The notes below the pieces were generated by a model. It was not told where the DNA came from and ran no database searches. It was given only the letters and a program-made list of their open reading frames with translations. Positions 1-9,293 of a DNA stretch of 64,000 nucleotides are shown in pieces. This DNA is from Parvularculaceae bacterium (GTDB taxonomy: Bacteria; Pseudomonadota; Alphaproteobacteria; Caulobacterales; Parvularculaceae), in the NCBI GenBank assembly GCA_028284065.1, contig JANQSJ010000008.1, positions 124,001-188,000 on the forward strand. Direction: 5' to 3'. The position numbers and the translations under genes were made by a program. How positions within the stretch are numbered: the stretch's first letter is position 1; every line of letters begins with the position of its first letter.

Positions 1-1604
1 GCCAGCCAGTTCTCCCCGCCGCTGAACAGGGCGGCGGCCTTTTTCTCCGTGAATGACCAGGTGACCGCTTCATGCATGCCGCGCGCGGCGAGCGCGCGCC
101 GCGCGGCCGCCCGGCGCGTCTGGATCGCGGTCGGCGCGCCGACCTCCACCGGGCGGCAGAGCGGCAAGGTCGCCGTCGGCAGCGCGTCATAGCCGACAAT
201 GCGCGCGATCTCCTCCACAAGGTCCGCCTTGCCCTCGATATCCGGGCGCCAGGTGGGCGCCGCGACGCGCCACGGCCCCTCGCCCGCGTCAACGTCAAAG
301 CCGAGGGCGCCGAGGATCTCAGAAGCGCGCGCGTCAGAAACCTCAATGCCGGTAAGGCGCCTGGTCTCCGTCGGCGGAAACGCGATGACTGCGCGATCCG
401 ACGGCGCCTCTCCGGCGACCGCGATCTCCGACGGCTCGCCGCCGCACAAATCGAGGATAAGGCGCGTCGCCTGCTCCAGCCCCGGAAGCATGAACGCCGG
501 GTCGACGCCGCGCTCAAAGCGATAGCGCGCGTCCGAGACGATGCCGGTCGCGCGGCCTGTCTTGGCCGTCCGCAAGGGATCGAAAAGAGCGCTTTCGACA
601 AAAACGTTTACGGTGTCCTCCGTACACCCAGAGGCGTCGCCGCCCATGACGCCGCCAAGGCCGAGGACGCCGTTTTCGTCAGCGATGACGCACATCTCGT
701 CCGTCACGTCGTATTCCTTGCCGTCGAGCGCAAGGAATGCTTCGCCGGCGGCGCCAAGACGGGCGCTGACGGCGCCTTTCAGCTTGTCCGCGTCGTAGAC
801 GTGGAGCGGCCGGGCGCGGTCGTAGGAGAGGAAGTTCGTGACGTCGACGAGCGCGTTGATGGGCCGGAGGCCGATCGCGCGCAGGCGGTCCTTCAGCCAT
901 TTCGGGCTCTCGCCGTTCTTCACCCCACGGACGACGCGGCCGGCGAAGGCGATGCAAGCGTCTTTCGCGCCTTCGGGAAAATCGAGGCGGATTTCCTGCG
1001 GACACGGGAACGCGCCGGCGACAGGTTCGGGCGCGGCGCCCATCAATCGACCGAGCCCGGCGGCGGCGAGATCGCGGGCGACGCCGTCGACGCCGTTCGT
1101 ATCCGGACGGTTCGGCGTCACCTCGAAGTCGATGACGGGGTCGTTGACGTCAAGGACGTCCGCCACCGGCGCGCCGACCTCCGCATCCGCAGGCGCCTCG
1201 ATGATGCCGTCATGGTCGTCGCCAAGCTCAAGCTCGCGCGCGGAACACATCATGCCGAGACTTTCAACGCCGCGTATCTTGGCCTTGGAGAGGGTCAGGT
1301 CGATGCCCGGCACATAGGTTCCGACAGCCGCATAGGCGACCTTGATGCCCGCGCGCGCGTTCGGCGCGCCACAGACGATTTGCTTTTCGCCGTCGCGCGT
1401 CGCGACGCGGCAGACCTTCAGCTTGTCCGCGTCCGGGTGCTTCTCCGCGGCGAGCACTTCCCCGATGGTGAAGTCCTTCAACCGCTCGGCCGGGTCGTCG
1501 ACATGCTCCACCTCAAGGCCGACGCGCACCATCGCATCGACAATGTCGTCGAGGCGCGCATCAGTCTCCAGATGATCCCTCAACCAGGACAGGGTGAATT
1601 TCAT
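1..1604 (-). CDS. pheT: Phenylalanine--tRNA ligase beta subunit, C-terminus off window
   Basis: Beta subunit of the alpha2-beta2 cytosolic enzyme that charges tRNA-Phe. The frame stays open from an ATG at 1604 to the left edge, about 534 codons; the remaining third, with the B5/FDX-ACB end, lies outside. It begins [12 protein letters not shown], the standard PheT start, followed by the tRNA-binding (EMAP-like) domain with [11 protein letters not shown] and IVCGAPN near residues 55-80, then the B3/B4 editing region with FEVTPNRPD and ending near [17 protein letters not shown] of the catalytic-like domain. pheS lies 2.2 kb upstream, with three unrelated genes between them, instead of directly adjoining. 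Identity is certain; only the length is unknown. Confidence 0.96.
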   Translation of the reverse strand, partial: MKFTLSWLRDHLETDARLDDIVDAMVRVGLEVEHVDDPAERLKDFTIGEVLAAEKHPDADKLKVCRVATRDGEKQIVCGAPNARAGIKVAYAAVGTYVPGIDLTLSKAKIRGVESLGMMCSARELELGDDHDGIIEAPADAEVGAPVADVLDVNDPVIDFEVTPNRPDTNGVDGVARDLAAAGLGRLMGAAPEPVAGAFPCPQEIRLDFPEGAKDACIAFAGRVVRGVKNGESPKWLKDRLRAIGLRPINALVDVTNFLSYDRARPLHVYDADKLKGAVSARLGAAGEAFLALDGKEYDVTDEMCVIADENGVLGLGGVMGGDASGCTEDTVNVFVESALFDPLRTAKTGRATGIVSDARYRFERGVDPAFMLPGLEQATRLILDLCGGEPSEIAVAGEAPSDRAVIAFPPTETRRLTGIEVSDARASEILGALGFDVDAGEGPWRVAAPTWRPDIEGKADLVEEIARIVGYDALPTATLPLCRPVEVGAPTAIQTRRAAARRALAARGMHEAVTWSFTEKKAAALFSGGENWL

Positions 1605-1722
1605 GGGTCGTCGCTCGCTCGTCCGCGCAAGACGCCCTCGCGCGATCGCGACCCTCTAACAGAGGCGCGCGCCGGGCGCCAACCCGCGGGCGATGCGCGA
1701 ACCGAAGCGCGCGCCGCGCTGG

Positions 1723-2445
1723 CTAGAACAACGTGAAGGCGCCGTTCGCCACATTGTGCCCGATGATCGGCATGACGATGGATCCGGTCTTTTCCCGAAG
1801 CCAAAGCAGAATGAGACTCGGCCCGCCCGTCATGGCGAACGTTGCGAGGTCGAACGCCAGTGCGCCGTCATCCCAGGCGAGCGCGTGGGCCGCGCCGAAA
1901 AGGACCGAGGTCATAAGGCCGCCCCACCCGATCAGCGCGTCAAGGATGTTTGCGCGCGCCCGGAACGCTTCATTCAGCGCGACCAGGAGAACGCCGCGGT
2001 AAAACAGTTCCTCATCGAAACCCGGCATCGTCCACTGGAACGCAATCGTCTCCGGATTGGCCGGCTCGCCGTCGCCCGTCGTCACCGCGAAATAGAAAAA
2101 CACGGCCGTCAGCGCCGCGAGCATCGCCCATGCGGTCCACGACCCTCGCGCCTGACGCAGCGTGAGGCCGACCTTTCGCCAGCCGAACGCGGGCAGAGCA
2201 GCGACCGCAAGCGCAAAGGCGATCGCCATCAGCTTGCCGGTCCAGTTCCATTCTTCGCCAATGACGTTCGGGATCTCGCGAAAGGCGCGGCTCAGGAAGA
2301 AGTCGTATCCGGCATAGATGACGAGCGCGGCGAGAAACCAGCCAGGCCGGAAAGACTTTCGGTCGATCGCCAGCCAAACCAGCGCGCCAACGATAAGGAC
2401 GCCCCAATGCAAGCCAATTGTGAGGATACTGTCGATCAAGATCAC
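1723..2445 (-). CDS. CPBP-family intramembrane metalloprotease
   Basis: Predicted 240-residue integral membrane protein of the CPBP (CAAX protease/bacteriocin-processing, Rce1-like) family. Motif 1 is EELFYR near residue 144 (EExxxR), motif 2 is LFGAAH (FxxxH), and motif 3 is an H near the C-terminus in IIGHNVANG; these are the expected metal and catalytic residues. About seven hydrophobic helices are visible. Substrate is unknown: bacterial members can process prenylated or signal-like peptides or act in bacteriocin immunity. It lies 118 bases before pheT on the same strand and 31 bases after the next upstream gene, so it may share a transcript with pheS and pheT. It interrupts the usual pheST pair. 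Confidence 0.85.
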   Translation of the reverse strand: MILIDSILTIGLHWGVLIVGALVWLAIDRKSFRPGWFLAALVIYAGYDFFLSRAFREIPNVIGEEWNWTGKLMAIAFALAVAALPAFGWRKVGLTLRQARGSWTAWAMLAALTAVFFYFAVTTGDGEPANPETIAFQWTMPGFDEELFYRGVLLVALNEAFRARANILDALIGWGGLMTSVLFGAAHALAWDDGALAFDLATFAMTGGPSLILLWLREKTGSIVMPIIGHNVANGAFTLF

Positions 2446-2476
2446 GCCCCGCCGGACTGAAGGGGCGGCGCTCGTC

Positions 2477-2947
2477 CTACCCTTTGCGCCTCCTTATAGC
2501 GCGGCGGCGGCTGCGCGCGAGAGCGCCGCCGGCGGATGCGCCGGCGAAGCCGATAACGATGAGCTCCGCCCGCGGCGTGTCCTTGAAGGTATCGCCCGCC
2601 CATTCCGCGATCTCATCGCGTGACGCGCCGACGAGGCCGGCCGCGGCGATATCATTAAGCGTCAAATTGACGAGGGTCGCGAGCGCAAACGCCGCGCCAA
2701 TGAGCGAAAACAGAAAACCGCTCGGCCGGACGCCGAACAGCTCCGGGATGGCGGAGGCGAAGAACGCCGGCGGCAGTCCAACGAGGGCGACGGCGACGAA
2801 GACGCTGACCGCCAGGAAAGCGCCCGCTTCAGCGGAGAAGAAAGCGCCCCGCAGGACGCTCGCGACGGCGACGGCGAAAAACAACACGAGCGCGGCGGAC
2901 ATCGCCGCCTTCAGATACGAGCCAAACCAGGAGAACGCGAACGTCAT
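2477..2947 (-). CDS. Hypothetical four-helix membrane protein
   Basis: A 156-residue protein with about four hydrophobic segments (roughly residues 10-33, 40-64, 75-95 and 130-147) and a strongly basic C-terminal tail ending in SRRRAIRRRKG. I do not recognise the family. A hydrophilic loop at about 103-125 carries ASRDEIAEWAGDTFKD, which looks soluble and faces one side of the membrane. It lies between pheS and pheT on the same strand, 31 bases upstream of the CPBP protease gene, and may be co-transcribed with it. Function not assigned. Confidence 0.6.
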   Translation of the reverse strand: MTFAFSWFGSYLKAAMSAALVLFFAVAVASVLRGAFFSAEAGAFLAVSVFVAVALVGLPPAFFASAIPELFGVRPSGFLFSLIGAAFALATLVNLTLNDIAAAGLVGASRDEIAEWAGDTFKDTPRAELIVIGFAGASAGGALARSRRRAIRRRKG

Positions 2948-3119
2948 TGCGGCGTCTGTCGCGCCTCGCAGACTGCAAGGCGCTTTGATCCTTTCTTTCG
3001 CGGCCGCGAGGGCTCGCCTCGCCCCGCAGTTGCGGTCCGTCGCAGCTCATGGAACGACGTCACCGCGGCGTTTTTATGGCGCCTCGCGTTGAGAGTTCGG
3101 TTAGGGAAATTGCGACAAT

Positions 3120-3167
3120 CTTAAGGGTCGACCGGCTTAAGGGTCGCCCGGCCTAAGGGTCGCCTGG
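3120..3167. repeat. Three tandem copies of a 16-bp unit
   Basis: Units at 3120-3135, 3136-3151 and 3152-3167 share the pattern CTTAAGGGTCGNCCGG with one or two changes each. Each unit carries an in-frame stop when read on the minus strand, so the 3' end of the gene at 3153-3833, including its stop codon, has been triplicated. Probably slippage. Confidence 0.8.
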
Positions 3168-3833
3168 TCCGTCGCCCGTTTCGGCGCCTGTCCGGACGCC
3201 TTCCCCTGCGAACGGCGCGCCCGAAGGCTGCGGCGCGGTCTGCAACAGCCGCGCAATCACGTCTTCCCCGGCGTCTTCGCAGGCCGCGACCGGAACAGGC
3301 CGCGCCGCGCCGGTTGCGTTCGTGCGCCAGCATTTGTCGAACACAGAGCAATAGCAAACGCCGAAATCCGTCGTGTCCCCCATGCTGCCGTAAACGTCCG
3401 CCTGCAATACGCGGAAGGCGGCGTCGACGGCCGGCTCGCGCGGCCAGCGCGCCACCAGCACATCAAGGCGCTCGCCGGCGGCCAGCACGCCGATGGCGCT
3501 GGAGAGGCTGACGTCAAGACGCGGCCGAAGGGCTTCAGGCAACAGACGCGCCTCGAGGTCTGGCCAGTCCGCGATCCGCTCGCCGGCGACGACAAGCTGC
3601 GCGCTCTCCACAAGCGCCGGGCCGATGCCGTCGTTCTGTATCGAGATCGTCATGACATTCTCCTCGGCGACCGAGGAAAAACCGCCCGCGACATTGACGA
3701 TCGGAATGACGCTCGCGTGCTGCTGCTTGCGCATGATCTGCGCCTGATCCCAGGCGACGAAGAGCGCCGACAGGCCGACGACCATGGCGACGATCGACCC
3801 GACGGTTTCGAAGTTGAGCCCTCGCTGCGCCAT
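3153..3833 (-). CDS. Hypothetical membrane-anchored protein
   Basis: A 226-residue protein with one N-terminal transmembrane helix (about residues 8-28, VGSIVAMVVGLSALFVAW) followed by a charged stretch and a mainly beta extracytoplasmic or cytoplasmic domain with VTISIQNDGIGPALVES-like strands. Several cysteines (VCYCSVFDKCW near residue 160, then AC near 185) might form disulfides. I recognise no named family. It starts 15 bases after the pheS stop, so it is almost certainly in the pheS transcript. Its C-terminal PGDP-stop lies in a tandem 16-bp repeat. The start ATG has no competitor nearby. Confidence 0.6.
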   Translation of the reverse strand: MAQRGLNFETVGSIVAMVVGLSALFVAWDQAQIMRKQQHASVIPIVNVAGGFSSVAEENVMTISIQNDGIGPALVESAQLVVAGERIADWPDLEARLLPEALRPRLDVSLSSAIGVLAAGERLDVLVARWPREPAVDAAFRVLQADVYGSMGDTTDFGVCYCSVFDKCWRTNATGAARPVPVAACEDAGEDVIARLLQTAPQPSGAPFAGEGVRTGAETGDGPGDP

Positions 3834-3848
3834 TGCCCGATTTTCTGT

Positions 3849-4925
3849 CTACCGACTAAGCCCCGTCGCGAGGTTCGGCGCATAGAGCGGATCGAACCCA
3901 TAATGGCGTAGCCAGCGGGCGTCGGCCGCGAAAAAGTCGCGCAGGTCCGGGATGCCGTATTTCAGCATGGCGAGCCTGTCGACGCCCATGCCCCAGGCGA
4001 AGCCCTGGTACTCGTCCGGGTCGAGGCCGCAATTCTTCATCACGTTCGGGTGGACCATGCCGCAGCCGAGGATCTCCATCCACTTCTCGCCTTGGCCGAT
4101 GCGGATTTCCTCGCCAACACGCTCATACTTCACGTCCATCTCCGCCGACGGCTCCGTGAACGGAAAGAAATGCGGCCGGAAGCGCGTCTCCACGTCATCC
4201 ACTTCGAAGAACGTTTTCACAAACGTCTCGAGGGTTCCTTTCAGGTGGCCCATATGGCTGTCGCGGTCGATGACGAGGCCTTCGATCTGGTGGAACATGG
4301 GCGTGTGCGTCTGGTCTGAGTCGCAGCGATAGGTCCTGCCCGGAATGACAATCCGGATCGGCGGCTTTTCGGTCATCATGGTGCGGACCTGCACCGGGCT
4401 TGTGTGGGTGCGAAGCAGCCGCCGTGAACCGTCCTCCTTTTCATGAAAGAAGAAGGTGTCGTGCATGTCGCGCGCCGGGTGATCGGGAGGGAAGTTCAGC
4501 GCCGTGAAGTTATGGAAGTCGTCCTCGATGTCCGGGCCTTCGGCGACGTCGAAACCCATGGCGGCGAAGATCGCCGCGCACTCCTCCATCACCTGGCTCA
4601 CCGGGTGGATGGAGCCTTGCGCCTCCGGCGCGACGGGCAAGGTCACGTCAACCTGTTCAGAGGCGAGACGCGCATCGAGCGCCGCCTCCTCGAGGGCCGC
4701 CTTCTTCGCCTCAATTGCGTCGGCGATTTTGGTCTTGAGGCCGTTCAGCGCCGGCCCCATGACCTGACGCTCCTCCGGGCTCATCTTGCCGAGGGTCTTC
4801 ATCCGTTCGGAGACGACGCCCTTTTTGCCAAGGGCGTGGACGCGCAGGTCCTCAAGCGCGTGGAGGTCGTCCGCGGCGTCGATTTTCGCGGAGAGGTCGG
4901 TTTCGAGGTCAGCGAGGTCTGTCAT
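3849..4925 (-). CDS. pheS: Phenylalanine--tRNA ligase alpha subunit
   Basis: Catalytic alpha subunit, 358 residues from the chosen ATG at 4925 ([16 protein letters not shown]). An in-frame ATG farther upstream would add 35 residues lying inside the preceding gene and lacking homology to PheS, so it was rejected. Class II synthetase motif 1 ([17 protein letters not shown]), motif 2 ([12 protein letters not shown] ... YRCD) and motif 3 ([17 protein letters not shown]) are all present, with an N-terminal coiled-coil arm. Its ATG overlaps the stop of the upstream DmpA-like gene as ATGA, so translation of this essential subunit appears coupled to that peptidase. The next gene follows 15 bases downstream; pheT is 2.2 kb farther. 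Confidence 0.97.
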   Translation of the reverse strand: MTDLADLETDLSAKIDAADDLHALEDLRVHALGKKGVVSERMKTLGKMSPEERQVMGPALNGLKTKIADAIEAKKAALEEAALDARLASEQVDVTLPVAPEAQGSIHPVSQVMEECAAIFAAMGFDVAEGPDIEDDFHNFTALNFPPDHPARDMHDTFFFHEKEDGSRRLLRTHTSPVQVRTMMTEKPPIRIVIPGRTYRCDSDQTHTPMFHQIEGLVIDRDSHMGHLKGTLETFVKTFFEVDDVETRFRPHFFPFTEPSAEMDVKYERVGEEIRIGQGEKWMEILGCGMVHPNVMKNCGLDPDEYQGFAWGMGVDRLAMLKYGIPDLRDFFAADARWLRHYGFDPLYAPNLATGLSR

Positions 4926-6112
4926 TCGGTCGGCTCTTGGTCGGTTCGACCCGCCTTTTTGATAATTTCCCGCACCTTGTCGAGGGGGATCGCCTCGACG
5001 CGCGACGGCGCGGCGCGGGACGTATTCCATCCCTCCGTCGTCGTCGCCATGAAGAGCGAGTTCAGGATCGCCTCCTCCGTCGCTTCAATGGCGGCCTCGG
5101 ACAGGGGCGAGAATAGTCCGTTCGGCAGGTCGGCGATCTTCGCGACCTTCTCCCGGCGCGCCGGCGTGCGGCGGACGTCCTCGTTCGTCGAAAAGGCGAT
5201 CGCGTAATCGCCGGAGCCATTGGTCATCGACGCGCCCGTCCGGGCGAGGCCGGCGATGGCGCGCGCCGCGAGGCGTTCGAGGTTGCGGTCCGACAGAGGC
5301 GCGTCGGTGGCGACGACAATCATGATCGACCCGTCCCCCTTGTCGGTCGCATCTTCACGGTCAACCGCTTCTTTCAGATAGTGCTGGCCGAGCGCCTCGC
5401 CGAGCGGAACGCCGTCGGCCATCAGCACGCCGCCGAAATTCGACTGCACGAGAACGCCGACGGTCCATCCGCCGAGCTTTTTCGGCAATTCACGCGAACT
5501 CGTCCCGATTCCCCCCTTCCAGCCGAAGGCGATCGTTCCCGTCCCTGCGCCGACGGCGCCCTCCTCGACCGGGCCCCCTTGCGCGTTTTCAATTGTGGTA
5601 CGGATGATATCTGCGTTCAGCGTCCGGGCGCGAATGTCATTAAGGCCGCCATCATTGGTTTCGCCAACGACGGCGTTCACCGATCCGACGCGATCATTGC
5701 CGTCTTGCTCGAGGCTCCATTCAATAATCGCCGCGGCGGCTTCAGGGACATTCAGGGTGTTCGTCAACACAATCGGCGTTTCGATTTCGCCAAGCTCCAC
5801 AATTTGCGTCGAGCCCATCAGCTTGCCGTAGCCATTGCCGACGAAAACCGCCGCAGGGACCTTGTCCTGATAAAGATTATCTCCGTGGGGCAGGATCGCC
5901 GTCGCGCCGGTGCGAGCGCGTTCGCCCTCTCGCACGGTCACATGCCCCACGCGCACGCCGGCGACGTCGGTGATGGCGTTCAATTCGCCCGGCTCAAGCA
6001 CGCCTGGGGCGAGGCCGAGATCGCGGGTGCGGGCGCGCGGTTCTTCTGCGGCGGCGGAGGACGTCATAGCGATGATCATTAAGGCGAATGCGCATAAACG
6101 CGAAAGGGTCAT
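4922..6112 (-). CDS. P1/DmpA-family (S58) aminopeptidase, exported
   Basis: A 396-residue member of the DmpA/BapA family of self-processing N-terminal-nucleophile hydrolases, which include L-aminopeptidase D-amidase/esterase and beta-peptidyl aminopeptidases. The ATG at 6112 opens with a signal peptide ([19 protein letters not shown] then AAAEE), so the enzyme is probably periplasmic; an ATG 18 codons earlier would spoil that signal. Family features are [12 protein letters not shown] near residue 50, FVGNGYGKL near 95, [12 protein letters not shown] near 150 and [10 protein letters not shown] near 200, where the new N-terminal nucleophile Ser is expected after autocleavage. Its stop codon overlaps the pheS start (ATGA). 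Specificity cannot be read from sequence. Confidence 0.88.
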   Translation of the reverse strand: MTLSRLCAFALMIIAMTSSAAAEEPRARTRDLGLAPGVLEPGELNAITDVAGVRVGHVTVREGERARTGATAILPHGDNLYQDKVPAAVFVGNGYGKLMGSTQIVELGEIETPIVLTNTLNVPEAAAAIIEWSLEQDGNDRVGSVNAVVGETNDGGLNDIRARTLNADIIRTTIENAQGGPVEEGAVGAGTGTIAFGWKGGIGTSSRELPKKLGGWTVGVLVQSNFGGVLMADGVPLGEALGQHYLKEAVDREDATDKGDGSIMIVVATDAPLSDRNLERLAARAIAGLARTGASMTNGSGDYAIAFSTNEDVRRTPARREKVAKIADLPNGLFSPLSEAAIEATEEAILNSLFMATTTEGWNTSRAAPSRVEAIPLDKVREIIKKAGRTDQEPTE

Positions 6113-6172
6113 GGGCGGTCCGTTGAGGCAGGGAGCTAAATCGAATTTGGCGGAACTCCGACACACTCCACC

Positions 6173-7039
6173 CTAAATCCAGCCTGCGGCGCGCAGCTTA
6201 TCAACCCTTGAGCGCCCGATTGGCGCATCGACCCCGTCCTTAAGCCGAATGACGCGGTCGCGTCCGCGCGTCTCGACCCGCTCGACCGCGGCGCGGGCGA
6301 CCCACCAGGAGCGGTGGACCTGCGCGCCGTCCAAATGGGCGAGCAGCGCCGCCGCGTCGCCCATCCGCCCGCGCACGAACCGCCGGCGGCCGCCGGCGAG
6401 GCTCACTTCGAGATAGTGGTCGTGCGAGCGCGCCCATTCGACTTCGTTGAGGGGCAGCGCGGCGAGCCCGTCCTCAGCGATCCGAAGCTCGGGGCCCGCG
6501 GCGGACGCCGCGACAGCGGGGCCGGAATGAGCGTCAAAGAGGACCTCCGCCGTCACCACCGCCATCGCGATCGGCGCGACCGTCGGCGCGACGAAGAGGA
6601 TAAAGCCAAGGATTGGGTCCGGCGCGTGCGGCACGAGGGGCGTGAACTTCAGCGCATGAATCTCCAGCGCCGCAATGACGACGATCGCGGGAACGACCGC
6701 GGCGTACTGCGCCGCGATCGGCAGGGATTTCACTGAAGACCGCAGGAGGATCGCCTGGGCGACGACGAGGCCCGGAACCACCGTCCAGAGCGCCAGCCGG
6801 TGCGCGAGCGAAATCTCGTCGGTGTCGAACGCGCCGGCGACGGAAAATAGGATCGCGACAAGCGCGACCGCCGCGCCATAGGCGATCGGGCGAATGACCC
6901 TATCGGCGCCGGCGAAAACGCCAAAGACGCCTGAAGGCGAGACGTCCGATCCCGGACCGTTTGCGACTCTTTGCGACACTTCGCGACCAGCCGTCTTCCC
7001 TGCTTTCGCCATCACTGTAGCAGGCGAGAGCGCCGTCAC
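6173..7039 (-). CDS. LytTR-domain transcriptional regulator with membrane N-terminus
   Basis: A 288-residue protein. Residues about 50-170 form four hydrophobic helices and residues about 190-288 form a LytTR DNA-binding domain (LNEVEWARSHDHYLEV, then VHRSWWVA and IGRSRVDKLRAAGWI at the end). Such membrane-anchored LytTR regulators without receiver domains are common in Caulobacterales, Parvularculales and Sphingomonadales and usually act on nearby or own promoters. It sits 60 bases upstream of the DmpA-like gene on the same strand and divergently from the NTF2-like gene at 7099, so either could be a target. The signal it senses is unknown. Confidence 0.85.
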   Translation of the reverse strand: MTALSPATVMAKAGKTAGREVSQRVANGPGSDVSPSGVFGVFAGADRVIRPIAYGAAVALVAILFSVAGAFDTDEISLAHRLALWTVVPGLVVAQAILLRSSVKSLPIAAQYAAVVPAIVVIAALEIHALKFTPLVPHAPDPILGFILFVAPTVAPIAMAVVTAEVLFDAHSGPAVAASAAGPELRIAEDGLAALPLNEVEWARSHDHYLEVSLAGGRRRFVRGRMGDAAALLAHLDGAQVHRSWWVARAAVERVETRGRDRVIRLKDGVDAPIGRSRVDKLRAAGWI

Positions 7040-7098
7040 GCGAGCCCTCGCGCAGGAGGCCTTGCGTCGGCGCGATCCGTTCAGAAAGGAACCACATT

Positions 7099-7641
7099 AT
7101 GCCCAGAGTCACCGCCGCGCTCGCCGCGCTTTGCCTTGTCGCTCCCCTCCTCGCCCCCCTTCTCGCCTTGCCGGCCGGCGCTCAGGAACGCTGGGCGACG
7201 CCGGACTACAGGGTCTTCGGAAGGCCGGCGACCGACAGGGACGCGGCCGCCATCGACGCCGTTCTGGAGAGTTTCGGCCAGGCCTGGGCCGCCGAAAACG
7301 CCGAAGGCGTCGCCGCGCTGCACGCTGACGATGTGGAATGGACGAACGCCTACGCCCGGATCATCCGGTCGTCGGACGCGCTCGAAATGTTCCTTCGCGA
7401 TCGCCTGTTTCCCGCCTTCGACGCCTCAACCTCGTCCGGCGAAGCCGCCGCGCTCACGCCTGTCTCCCTGCGGTTCGTCGGCGCTGACGCGGCGGTCTAT
7501 CACGGCGTCGCCGACAGCGACCGCGGCCCGGCGCGAGATGGCGGCGCAGGACGGCGGCGGGTGCATTTCCACTTCGTTCTTGAGCGCCAGGGCGATGACT
7601 GGCGGATCGCCCACACGGCGATCTTCGACGCGAGGCGGTAG
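7099..7641 (+). CDS. Secreted SnoaL/DUF4440-type NTF2-fold protein
   Basis: A 180-residue protein with a long signal peptide ending ALPAGAQ (about residue 29). The mature part follows the NTF2-like pattern of SgcJ/DUF4440 proteins: an N-terminal helix with IDAVLESFGQAWAAENAEGVAALHADDVEW, then beta strands and a final DDWRIAHTAIFDARR strand. These domains bind small ligands or act as simple isomerases or scaffold domains; no specific activity can be assigned. Divergent from the LytTR gene. One of four NTF2-fold proteins in the window. Confidence 0.75.
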   Translation: MPRVTAALAALCLVAPLLAPLLALPAGAQERWATPDYRVFGRPATDRDAAAIDAVLESFGQAWAAENAEGVAALHADDVEWTNAYARIIRSSDALEMFLRDRLFPAFDASTSSGEAAALTPVSLRFVGADAAVYHGVADSDRGPARDGGAGRRRVHFHFVLERQGDDWRIAHTAIFDARR

Positions 7642-7652
7642 GCGCAAGTCCC

Positions 7653-8453
7653 CTATTCTTTAGGGCTCTCCGCGCCGGAACCCGCCTCTTCTTCATCGTC
7701 CGGGAAGCGGCCGCCAAACACAACAGGGCTCGGCAAGCCGTCGAAATCGAGCGAGCGCCAGGACTTGGATGCGACGTCCAACAAACCGAACCGGCTTCCG
7801 CTTTCCAGCGTCACCAAGAACTTGTCTTCATTAATTGGCGTCACGCTAATTCGGTCGTCTGCGCCAGCGATCAATTCAAATTCTGTTAAAACGCGGTTGG
7901 CGAAACTGTAATGGGCGAGCCTCGACGTATCTGCGCAGGAAAGCGCTCCATCGCCGTTAGTGTCATCGGGCGCATACCCGATGAGCAAGAACTCCTCACC
8001 ATTCCAGACACCAGCGTGGACCGAAATCAGTTTCACCGGATTAGGAAATATTCTTTGTTCCAATGCGTCGGCGCCGCGCGCAGGATCGATCAGACCACGA
8101 TGCATCGTGTAGCAACTGACGATATCAGCCCGGACGGGAACGCCGCGCTCCCGGGCGACAAACATTGGCGCGACAATGGTCGAGGGGTAGTACTGTGGAC
8201 TCGCGGTTTCCGCCATGAAGCCAACATGGCGCATCTCCACCGCCCCATCCACGTCCTTCAGGAAGACGCCAAACGTGTCTACTTGATAGGTCTTGGCGTC
8301 ATCGAGGGGGATCGCGCCGGCCTCGGCATTGGCGCGCTCTTCCCGATCGAACAAGCCGAGCATCACGCCTCGGTTGTAATCCCAGTCGCCGAAAAAAAAC
8401 GCGAAGAAGACGAGCGCCGTAATTGCCGTAAGAACGTAGAAGAAATATCGCAT
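7653..8453 (-). CDS. Hypothetical membrane-anchored protein with Ca-binding-like loop
   Basis: A 266-residue protein with one N-terminal membrane helix (residues 3-22, rich in F) and a large exported domain. Around residue 170 the stretch DDTNGDGALSCAD matches the DxDxNGDG-type calcium-binding loop found in EF-hand and dockerin-like modules. The C-terminus is acidic (DDEEEAGSGAESPKE). I know no family name. Base composition is slightly poorer in GC than in neighbours. The convergent NTF2-like gene ends 11 bases away. Confidence 0.6.
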   Translation of the reverse strand: MRYFFYVLTAITALVFFAFFFGDWDYNRGVMLGLFDREERANAEAGAIPLDDAKTYQVDTFGVFLKDVDGAVEMRHVGFMAETASPQYYPSTIVAPMFVARERGVPVRADIVSCYTMHRGLIDPARGADALEQRIFPNPVKLISVHAGVWNGEEFLLIGYAPDDTNGDGALSCADTSRLAHYSFANRVLTEFELIAGADDRISVTPINEDKFLVTLESGSRFGLLDVASKSWRSLDFDGLPSPVVFGGRFPDDEEEAGSGAESPKE

Positions 8454-8515
8454 AATGCCCCCAATCTATCATTCGCCGTATAGCGCACGATGCAGTTAAG
8501 GGCACGCAGTTATCG

Positions 8516-9025
8516 CTATTTAGATTTCCGCCGCGCATCGAGGCGCGCGCGCAAGGCCGGCGGCGCGCCGGGGCCGGGCGTCGCCCGAACGTCGGTGAGG
8601 CCGACCGGCTCCCCGTTTTCGTCAAGAAACGCCATGTCGGCGACCTTTCGCCCGGTGGCGCGCGACATGAATTCGATGCTTCGCCCACCCTCGCTCGGAC
8701 TCCATTCATCGCCCCAGCGTACGAGCGCGACGAGAATGGACATCAGCGAGCGGCCCTTCTCCGTCAGCCGGTAGACGCTGGCGCGCGCGTCCTCGGGGTC
8801 TTCGCGTTTTTCGATGAGGCCGTCGGCGGCCATTTTCTTCAGGCGTCGCGACAGGATGTTTTTCGAGATGCCGAGCGCGGCCTGGTACTCGCCAAACCTG
8901 CGCGCGCCGTAAATCGACTCGCGCACGATCTGCATCGTCCACCAGTCGCCCATCTGCTCCAGCGCGCGGGCGGCCGGGCAATCGGGCGGGGTCGAGCCGT
9001 TCCGCGGCGAATCCGACGAGTCCAT
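8516..9025 (-). CDS. HxlR-family winged-helix regulator
   Basis: A 169-residue MarR-like winged-helix protein of the HxlR family. Typical family features are CPAARALEQMGDWWTMQIVRE near residues 16-36, RRFGEYQAALGISKNILSRRLKKM (recognition region), and DARASVYRLTEKGRSL (wing). A C-terminal extension after residue 120 includes FLDENGEPV, seen in a subset of HxlR proteins. HxlR proteins often sense redox or aldehydes and regulate a divergent gene, but here no divergent gene exists; the 268 bases upstream hold several palindromes and a ribosomal-protein terminator, so autoregulation is plausible. Confidence 0.85.
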   Translation of the reverse strand: MDSSDSPRNGSTPPDCPAARALEQMGDWWTMQIVRESIYGARRFGEYQAALGISKNILSRRLKKMAADGLIEKREDPEDARASVYRLTEKGRSLMSILVALVRWGDEWSPSEGGRSIEFMSRATGRKVADMAFLDENGEPVGLTDVRATPGPGAPPALRARLDARRKSK

Positions 9026-9042
9026 TGAATGAGCCTAGCATT

Positions 9043-9110
9043 TAGGTTGCGGAATGGAACCATTCCATTTAGGTTCCAATCTGAAACCTAGTCTGGAGCG
9101 CGCTCCAGAC
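9043..9110. promoter_or_regulatory. Palindrome cluster upstream of the HxlR gene
   Basis: Within 90 bases before the HxlR start lie TAGGTT half-sites at 9043 and 9070, an inverted AACCTA at 9085-9090, a GGAATGG-aa-CCATTCC palindrome at 9051-9066 and a perfect 20-bp palindrome at 9091-9110 (GTCTGGAGCG and its reverse complement). This is the expected place for the operator of an autoregulated HxlR protein. Which of them is bound is not visible. Confidence 0.5.
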
Positions 9111-9233
9111 ATAAGAACCTCAGGCGGGGGCTTTCTCAAACGCCGGCGATCCGGATTTCATTTGAAAATCCTCCCTGAACTCCCGCCGCGCGGAGCGTCC
9201 GTCTCCTTTCTCAAATGTCGTTTTGACTGCGCA

Positions 9234-9267
9234 ATAAAAAACGCCGCCCGCAGCAGCCGGGCGGCGT
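9234..9267 (-). terminator. Rho-independent terminator of rpmI-rplT
   Basis: Perfect 10-bp GC-rich stem (ACGCCGCCCG 9241-9250 with its complement at 9258-9267), 7-base loop, followed on the minus strand by a T run (A run at 9235-9240 on the plus strand). It lies 27 bases after the rplT stop. Confidence 0.9.
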
Positions 9268-9293
9268 CGATGTTTCCAGCGCCTTGAGAAAGC

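Noticed and set aside
72-1736. A 554-codon plus-strand frame
   Set aside because: It is the antisense shadow of pheT; the minus strand reads conserved PheT protein throughout, while this frame is low-complexity Arg/Asp-rich sequence.
3120-3167. CRISPR-like repeat
   Set aside because: Units are 16 bp and contiguous with no spacers; no cas genes nearby.
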